In this document: positions 4,820 to 9,272 of the stretch, in pieces | How positions within the stretch are numbered: position 1 is the stretch's first letter | How the letters are laid out: each line of letters opens with the position of its first letter | NCBI GenBank assembly: GCA_003225515.1 | Contig: QIAK01000043.1 | Coordinates: 14,899-24,170 of the forward strand | DNA from: Acidobacteriota bacterium | GTDB taxonomy: Bacteria; Acidobacteriota; Terriglobia; Terriglobales; Acidobacteriaceae | DNA: 9,272 bases | Reading direction: 5' to 3' | Translations under genes and position numbers: made by a program | Notes under the pieces: model-generated | Database searches by the model: none | What the model saw: only the letters and a program-made list of their open reading frames with translations | What the model was told of the DNA's origin: nothing

Positions 4820-6517
4820 ATGCGAGGAATGCTGAAAGCGGTTTCGGCGTGTCTGCTGGTGTGCGCCAGCCTGCTCGCCTGGGCTGATGGGGGGGCGGGC
4901 GGCTCCAAGGGCGCGAAGAGTACGCCGTCGGTGAAGTTACCCGGTCCGGCGTTTGCGGCGCTTGAGACGATCACTCCTGACCACATTCGATGGCACGTCC
5001 GCTATCTGTCTCACGATCTTCTGGAAGGCCGTGGGACGGGCCAGCGCGGCGGAGACCTTGCCGCGGAATATATGGCAACCCAGTTTGCGGAATACGGCCT
5101 CAGGCCAGCAGGCGATCACGGAACATACATGCAGAAGGTGCCGCTGGTCGGGATCACGACCCTGTCCGAAACGCAGTTCACATTGGTTCCAAAGCAGGGC
5201 GAAGCAATGAATCTGCGGCCTCTCGACGAATTTGTCGCTTATGACCAGACTCAGCAATCGCAGTCTGATGTGGATGCAGATATTGTTTTTGTGGGATATG
5301 GAATTGAGGCGCCGGAATACAACTGGGACGACTACAAGAACACTGACGTGCGCGGCAAAGTTCTGCTTATGCTGGTGAACGAACCTCCGTCCGACGATCC
5401 CAAATTCTTCAAAGGCAAGGCGCTCACCTACTACGGCCGCTGGACTTACAAATACGAAGAAGGTCTGCGAAGAGGCGCAGTGGGAGTGATCCTGGTCCAT
5501 CAGACACAGATGGCCAGCTATCCGTGGGAGGTGGTGCGGAACTCCAATTCGGGCGAGAAGTCGTTTCTGAAAATCGAAGGACCGGCCCTGAAAATCGCTT
5601 CGTGGGTACAGCTGGATGTGGCGGCGAGGCTGGCATCGGCATCGGGCATGAATCTGGAAAAAATGATGAAAGACGCCCAATCGCGCGACTTTCATCCGGT
5701 GAACATGAAGGCGAAGCTGAAGGCACGGATGGTGAGCAAGGTGCGGAATTTCGAATCCAACAATGTAGTCGCGATGCTGCCGGGCTCCGACCACAAATCG
5801 GATGAAGCGGTCATCTATACCGCGCACTACGATCATTTCGGTATTCGCCCTGATATGCCGGGCGACAACATTTTCAATGGCGCGGACGACAATGCCACGG
5901 GATGCGGCATCCTGCTGGAAGTTGCGCGGGCCTTCGGAAGCTCAGCGCAGAAGCCGCGACGATCAATTATCTTTGCGGCCGTTACGGCCGAGGAGCAAGG
6001 CCTGCTCGGATCAGAATATCTGGGGAAGCATCCGCCGGTTGCGGCAGGAAAAATTACGCTGGACTTGAACTATGACGATGTGAAGCCGCTGGGAGCGCCG
6101 GAAGAAGTAGAGGTCTCAGGGGCAGAGCGGACCACGTTTTATCCATCGGTGGAGGCGACTGCGAAAGAGTTCAGGTTGGCGATCCGTCCTGATGCGCGCC
6201 CCGAGGCCGGGCAGTTCTACCGCTCCGATCATTTCAGCCTGGCGCGAGTGGGCATCCCATCTTTTTCGATTAATGAAGGAATGAAGTACAAGGGGCACGC
6301 CGAAACTTGGGGCCTTGAGCAAGAACGAGATTACGTCGAGAAGCATTATCACCAGCCCAGTGATGAATACCATCCCGAGATGGATTTTGTCGGGGACTCG
6401 GCAATGGCGCGGTTTGGATTTGCCCTGGGCTGGGAGGCCGCCAGCCTGCCCAAACGAATCGAGTGGCAGAAGGGCGACGAATTCGAAGCCGCACGAATGA
6501 AGAGCGGCGGGAAGTAA
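4820..6517 (+). CDS. Exported M28-family zinc metallopeptidase
   Basis: A 565-residue protein from the ATG at 4820, preceded by GGGGAG (4804-4809). Residues 1-22 form a signal peptide (MRGMLKAVSACLL...LLAWA) with likely cleavage before DGG, so it acts outside the cytoplasmic membrane. A region with PA-like character (~155-295, including GVILVHQ) is inserted before the catalytic domain, as in many M28 aminopeptidases. The di-zinc ligands are visible in order: H336 (TAHYDH), D357 (GADDNATG), E391/E392 (TAEEQGLLGS), D419 (LNYDD) and H511 (YHQPSDE). Family members are mostly aminopeptidases; the exact specificity, or a role in peptide scavenging, cannot be read from the sequence. The TTG at 4799 is an in-frame alternative start but would put extra residues before the signal peptide. 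No operon partner. Confidence 0.93.
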   Translation: MRGMLKAVSACLLVCASLLAWADGGAGGSKGAKSTPSVKLPGPAFAALETITPDHIRWHVRYLSHDLLEGRGTGQRGGDLAAEYMATQFAEYGLRPAGDHGTYMQKVPLVGITTLSETQFTLVPKQGEAMNLRPLDEFVAYDQTQQSQSDVDADIVFVGYGIEAPEYNWDDYKNTDVRGKVLLMLVNEPPSDDPKFFKGKALTYYGRWTYKYEEGLRRGAVGVILVHQTQMASYPWEVVRNSNSGEKSFLKIEGPALKIASWVQLDVAARLASASGMNLEKMMKDAQSRDFHPVNMKAKLKARMVSKVRNFESNNVVAMLPGSDHKSDEAVIYTAHYDHFGIRPDMPGDNIFNGADDNATGCGILLEVARAFGSSAQKPRRSIIFAAVTAEEQGLLGSEYLGKHPPVAAGKITLDLNYDDVKPLGAPEEVEVSGAERTTFYPSVEATAKEFRLAIRPDARPEAGQFYRSDHFSLARVGIPSFSINEGMKYKGHAETWGLEQERDYVEKHYHQPSDEYHPEMDFVGDSAMARFGFALGWEAASLPKRIEWQKGDEFEAARMKSGGK

Positions 6518-6535
6518 TCCTTTCGAAAAGCCGCC

Positions 6536-6604
6536 AACCACAGAGGGTACGAAGGATCACGAAGAACCTCGTTTGGTGGATTTCCTATGTGCGACTTCGT
6601 GGTT
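6536..6604. repeat. Degenerate AACCACAGAGG-type inverted repeat
   Basis: AACCACAGAGGGTACGAAGG opens the element and CTTCGTGGTT closes it. CACGAAG (6558-6564) pairs with CTTCGTG (6595-6601), and AACCAC (6536-6541) pairs with the overlapping GTGGTT (6599-6604). ACGAAG is also repeated directly (6550-6555 and 6559-6564). Sequences beginning ACCACAGAGG and ending CTCTGTGGT are, as I recall, a widespread intergenic repeat type in Acidobacteriota and some other phyla; this looks like an eroded copy. Confidence 0.5.
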
Positions 6605-6706
6605 AATGCTTTACGCCTAAGCCAGTAACCGAGGTAACTTTAGCGTCCAATCGCCACGTGCTAACCTCAATTTGTCCGTTTTAAATCAGCAACTTCCGAA
6701 GAAATT

Positions 6707-6712
6707 TAGAAT
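6707..6712 (+). promoter_or_regulatory. -10 element consistent with a leaderless transcript
   Basis: TAGAAT (five of six consensus bases) ends 5 bases before the ATG at 6718, so RNA would start at or beside the A of the start codon. No Shine-Dalgarno sequence is present, which fits leaderless translation. No convincing -35. Confidence 0.35.
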
Positions 6713-6717
6713 CCTGA

Positions 6718-7560
6718 ATGCCCAGAATTCCCATTTTTCGACTTGGGGGAGCGCCGCAGAAACCGGCGCTGCCGACGTTGGCCGCTTCCACGCCGTTCGT
6801 GTCGCTCGAAGGACTCTCGGTTGGCGTGGATAACCTGCGGCACGACGTGGTATTGAGTCCGAAGTTTGTGGAGTTGGCGCGAGCGCACGTTGCGCGCCTG
6901 ATAGCTCGGCATGGCGACTTGGAAGGATTATTATCCGCGGAGAACACGCGATCGGCGCAAGGCCCATCGTGGATGACGCATCAGGCGGCCAAGACAGCGC
7001 GTCCAAAGAACGATGCCGGAGGCTGGAAGCTGGCTTTGACCGAACTGCAAATCAGTTCACTCAATCGAGCCAAGAAGGAGTTTAAGCTTTCGGTCGACCT
7101 GCTGGCGCGCCTGGCGGTGACGAAGTTCCTGCGCACCGAAATGAACCTGCAGTTCTCGAATGTGCTGGAGCGTTGCCGCGTGCTCCTGAAGAGTTATGAC
7201 AACATGCGGCAGGAAAAAGCGCATGAGTACCGCGAGCGTCTGGCCACATTCCAGGTGCGCAAACGAATCATCTTGCGCAAGGCAGGACAGGAAATTTTCG
7301 AGACCCTGCGCGAGGTGGAAAAGAGCACTCTGGCGCGAACGCGGCGATCTTTATTCGGCGAAGAGACGAGTGGCGGAAGCTATTTCACTTATCCCCTGTT
7401 TCTGAACCGGCTGCTGTTCTCGGAAGACGGCCGCGATGATCATCTCTGCGCCGAACACTATGTAATGCTGGGGAATTGGGACCGCGATCCCGACCGCTAT
7501 GGCCGGATGCGGGAGATAGCCTCCGGGAACTCACCACTGAGACTCTCGACTCATGGATGA
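6718..7560 (+). CDS. Helical protein of unknown function; likely N-terminal part of the cyclase-like protein
   Basis: 280 residues as read. No family recognised. A Pro/Ala-rich opening (~1-30) is followed by a mostly helical body. Residues ~104-212 are dense in Leu/Lys/Arg/Glu with coiled-coil character, and a aromatic-containing segment SYFTYPLFLNRLLF (221-234) follows. No signal peptide or membrane span. The last 14 residues (IASGNSPLRLSTHG) look unlike coding sequence, whereas the frame one base back reads SLRELTTETLDSW straight into the next gene. A one-base deletion between 7517 and 7518 would explain this and give ...YGRMREI-SLRELTTE..., making one protein of about 738 residues. If the break is absent in nature, the TGA at 7558-7560 overlaps the next ATG (7557-7559) and the two are a coupled pair. 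The 5' end may be leaderless. Confidence 0.65.
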   Translation: MPRIPIFRLGGAPQKPALPTLAASTPFVSLEGLSVGVDNLRHDVVLSPKFVELARAHVARLIARHGDLEGLLSAENTRSAQGPSWMTHQAAKTARPKNDAGGWKLALTELQISSLNRAKKEFKLSVDLLARLAVTKFLRTEMNLQFSNVLERCRVLLKSYDNMRQEKAHEYRERLATFQVRKRIILRKAGQEIFETLREVEKSTLARTRRSLFGEETSGGSYFTYPLFLNRLLFSEDGRDDHLCAEHYVMLGNWDRDPDRYGRMREIASGNSPLRLSTHG

Positions 7561-8933
7561 ACGTTCCAGAGAATGCGCGACTGCTGGTGGGAACCGGTAC
7601 TCCAGAGGATTCCACGGAAGGTCTGGCGCAGCAGGAGCGTCTGGCCGCGTGGGTACGGCTTCTGGAAGACGAACGCGTAATGGAAAACGTGATCGCCTCG
7701 TACCATGTAGTGCCATTGCTCAGCGAGTATGCGCCGCGAATCAACGCGCAACAGCTGAAAAATGCACTGATTGATCGGACGGAGTGCGATCGCGTTGAGC
7801 GCATGATTCAGGATCATGGCAGGCTCTCGCCGAATAGTTTATATAGCGCAGTGGCCAAGGTTGCGGCCTGCCGCGGGGCCGAGCGCGCGAAAGTGGCGGC
7901 GCGCTTCCTGGGCGATTTCTTTCACTATCATCGCGATTTGCGGCGACTGGAAGTTGTAAACGCGGCGCTCGACACCGTCAATCTTGTAGGCAACGAACGA
8001 CTGCAGGAAATGTCGCGGGTGAACGGAACGCTGTACGAGTTCCTGCTTCCCGAGGAACAAAGCCAGACCGATTCAGAACGGGTACTGCGCCATGTTGTGC
8101 TCAAGGCCGATGTGCGAGATTCAACGCGGCTGACCCGGACGATGATGGAAAAAGGCCTGAATCCTGCGTCCTACTTCAGTCTCAATTTCTACGATCCAGT
8201 CAACAAGCTTTTACAAAAATACGGCGCTCAGAAGGTATTTCTGGAAGGCGATGCGATCATTCTCGCCATTCTGGAGCGGGAGGGCGAACCGGGGCTGGCC
8301 GTGAGCCGCATGTGCGTGCTGGCGCGAGAGATCATTGAGATCGTCCGCGGGTACAACGAATTGATGCAGCGTTCCGGAATGCCGCAACTGGAATTGGGCC
8401 TGGGAATCACCTCACAGGAGTCGGCGCCCCTGTATCTGATGGATGGCGAGCACCAGATCATGATTTCCGAGGCTCTGAATGAGAGCGACCGCCTGTCCTC
8501 CTGCAACAAAAAAGCGCGCAAAGTAATGGAGCCGCAGGCCGGTCCCTTCCATGTGTATGCGTTTCAGGCCGCGGAACTGGACGAGGATGGTAATCCAGAA
8601 GACGTGATCATCAGCTTCAATCTGGGCGGAATCCGTATGAATGAACTGGCCTTCGGCAAACTGCAGAAGGAGATCACGCTCGAGCCGCTCAAGGTAAAGC
8701 TGCCGACGTCATTGGCTTCGTCCGACAAGGGCGAGTACCGGTTATTCAGCGCTACCGTCCCAGTGGATCGCGACATTTTCCGAAAAATCGTGGTGCGCGA
8801 AAGCCGAATTCCGCGAATCAATCCGGCAGACTTTTCAGTTACAGGTTGGACTGACCGCAAGTATTACGAGATCTGCACCGATCCTGCAATTTATGCCGCG
8901 CTGGAGAAGCGCAAGGGCGCAAGCAGCCGCTAA
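7557..8933 (+). CDS. Divergent class III nucleotidyl cyclase-like protein
   Basis: 458 residues from the ATG at 7557 (open without an ATG back to about 7476). Residues ~1-175 are helical and unrecognised. A class III adenylate/guanylate cyclase homology domain spans ~178-335. D185 (KADVRDST) matches the first metal aspartate and G231-D232 (FLEGDAII) the second. N308 and R312 (ALNESDRL) match the transition-state Asn and Arg with the canonical four-residue spacing. The substrate-selecting Lys normally three residues before GD is Phe here (F228), and the GEVVVG loop is replaced by TSQESAPLYLMDGE, so substrate and activity are uncertain. A further ~120 residues (~338-458) of unknown type follow; the order (helical region, cyclase, C-terminal extension) is unusual. 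Known cyclases make cAMP or cGMP. The gene ends 31 bases before the convergent TonB-type gene. See the preceding entry for the probable frameshift. Confidence 0.7.
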   Translation: MNVPENARLLVGTGTPEDSTEGLAQQERLAAWVRLLEDERVMENVIASYHVVPLLSEYAPRINAQQLKNALIDRTECDRVERMIQDHGRLSPNSLYSAVAKVAACRGAERAKVAARFLGDFFHYHRDLRRLEVVNAALDTVNLVGNERLQEMSRVNGTLYEFLLPEEQSQTDSERVLRHVVLKADVRDSTRLTRTMMEKGLNPASYFSLNFYDPVNKLLQKYGAQKVFLEGDAIILAILEREGEPGLAVSRMCVLAREIIEIVRGYNELMQRSGMPQLELGLGITSQESAPLYLMDGEHQIMISEALNESDRLSSCNKKARKVMEPQAGPFHVYAFQAAELDEDGNPEDVIISFNLGGIRMNELAFGKLQKEITLEPLKVKLPTSLASSDKGEYRLFSATVPVDRDIFRKIVVRESRIPRINPADFSVTGWTDRKYYEICTDPAIYAALEKRKGASSR

Positions 8934-8964
8934 TCCATTAGCGTCATTATCCTCGAACTCAGCT

Positions 8965-9272
8965 TCAGAAATTCGTCCCCGCACGCGGCGGGCGGAATGG
9001 AATCTGGAATGTCGCCTCGACGTCGACCGGGGAGCCATTTTTCGTGGCGGGCTGGAATTGCCATTGCGCAACCGCCTGGCTGGCGAACTGGTCGAGGCGA
9101 TCGTCGACTCCGCGCAGCACACGCACGCTTCCCACAGTCCCATCCGCATGAATGATCGCATACAGAATCACAGTGCCGGCAACGTTCTGGCGCATGAGCT
9201 GCAGAGGATATGCCGGGTCGACTTTGCGCGTCGCCATCGGCTGAGAGAGATCGGCAGCCTGCGAGCTTGAGT
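8965..9272 (-). CDS. TonB C-terminal domain protein (partial, runs off the right edge)
   Basis: The 3' end of a gene. The frame is open without a stop to the window edge, so ~101 C-terminal residues are visible; an internal ATG at 9235-9237 is not a likely start because the preceding residues (QAADLSQP) continue in frame. The pattern is a TonB C-terminal domain: VDPAYPLQLMRQNVAGTVIL, then HADGTVGSVRVLRG, AVAQWQFQPA and a final NGSPVDVEATFQIPF. TonB C-terminal domains transmit proton-motive energy from the inner membrane to outer-membrane receptors; many stand-alone or repeated variants in Acidobacteriota have unknown partners. Whether a transmembrane N-terminus exists cannot be seen. Convergent with the cyclase-like gene, with no obvious terminator in the gap. 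Confidence 0.88.
   Translation of the reverse strand, partial: SSSQAADLSQPMATRKVDPAYPLQLMRQNVAGTVILYAIIHADGTVGSVRVLRGVDDRLDQFASQAVAQWQFQPATKNGSPVDVEATFQIPFRPPRAGTNF

Noticed and set aside
4937..5836. 299-residue minus-strand open frame
   Set aside because: It lies entirely antisense to the M28 peptidase gene, whose catalytic motifs are unambiguous; the antisense product is His/Arg/Phe-rich with no recognisable domain.
8835..9270. Other-frame open stretches over the end of the window on both strands
   Set aside because: They are shadows of the TonB C-terminal domain and the cyclase-like gene end.
1..9272. CRISPR arrays, tRNAs, insertion sequences or prophage genes
   Set aside because: No regularly spaced direct repeats, cloverleaf-type sequence, transposase or integrase pattern was found on either strand.

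Overview
This window looks like a piece of chromosome from an Acidobacteriota-type bacterium (Terriglobia/Koribacter-like). The assignment is an inference from moderately high GC, weak or absent Shine-Dalgarno sites, GGGCTAAAGCCC-type and AACCACAGAGG-type repeats, and the gene mix. No rRNA or other taxonomic marker is present, so the phylum is a best guess. No phage, insertion sequence, integrase or CRISPR array is visible.

Layout, left to right. Bases 1-429 hold no convincing gene but are rich in inverted repeats; the first ~84 bases resemble the 3' half of a 6S-like RNA cut by the window edge. A plus-strand gene (430-1104) encodes an Arg/Gly-rich disordered N-terminus joined to a degenerate receiver domain. 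Facing it is a minus-strand cluster running from about 2664 down to 1123: a 75-residue helical protein, an RlpA-like lipoprotein with DPBB and SPOR domains whose GTG start shares one base with the upstream stop, and a HIT-family nucleotide hydrolase. A good sigma70-type promoter (TTGACC-17-AATAAT) precedes this cluster.

On the plus strand follow mutY (adenine glycosylase, with a short low-complexity insert that coincides with REP-like hairpins), a 218-base spacer with a 14-bp RNA-type helix, a cytosolic thioredoxin-fold redoxin with a CPTC motif, a 223-base spacer with a nested hairpin, and an exported M28 zinc metallopeptidase. After a 200-base spacer with a degenerate repeat come two plus-strand reading frames (6718-7560 and 7557-8933). 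They encode a long helical region and a divergent class III nucleotidyl cyclase-like domain. They either form an ATGA-coupled gene pair or, more likely in my reading, one ~738-residue gene broken by a one-base deletion near 7517. The window ends with the C-terminal TonB-like domain of a minus-strand gene that runs off the right edge.

The genes do not form one pathway. Mostly they are housekeeping and envelope functions (base-excision repair, peptidoglycan/septum, nucleotide hydrolysis, thiol redox, exported proteolysis, TonB-type energy transduction). The least familiar parts are the cyclase-like protein, the RG-tailed pseudo-receiver and the structured spacers.
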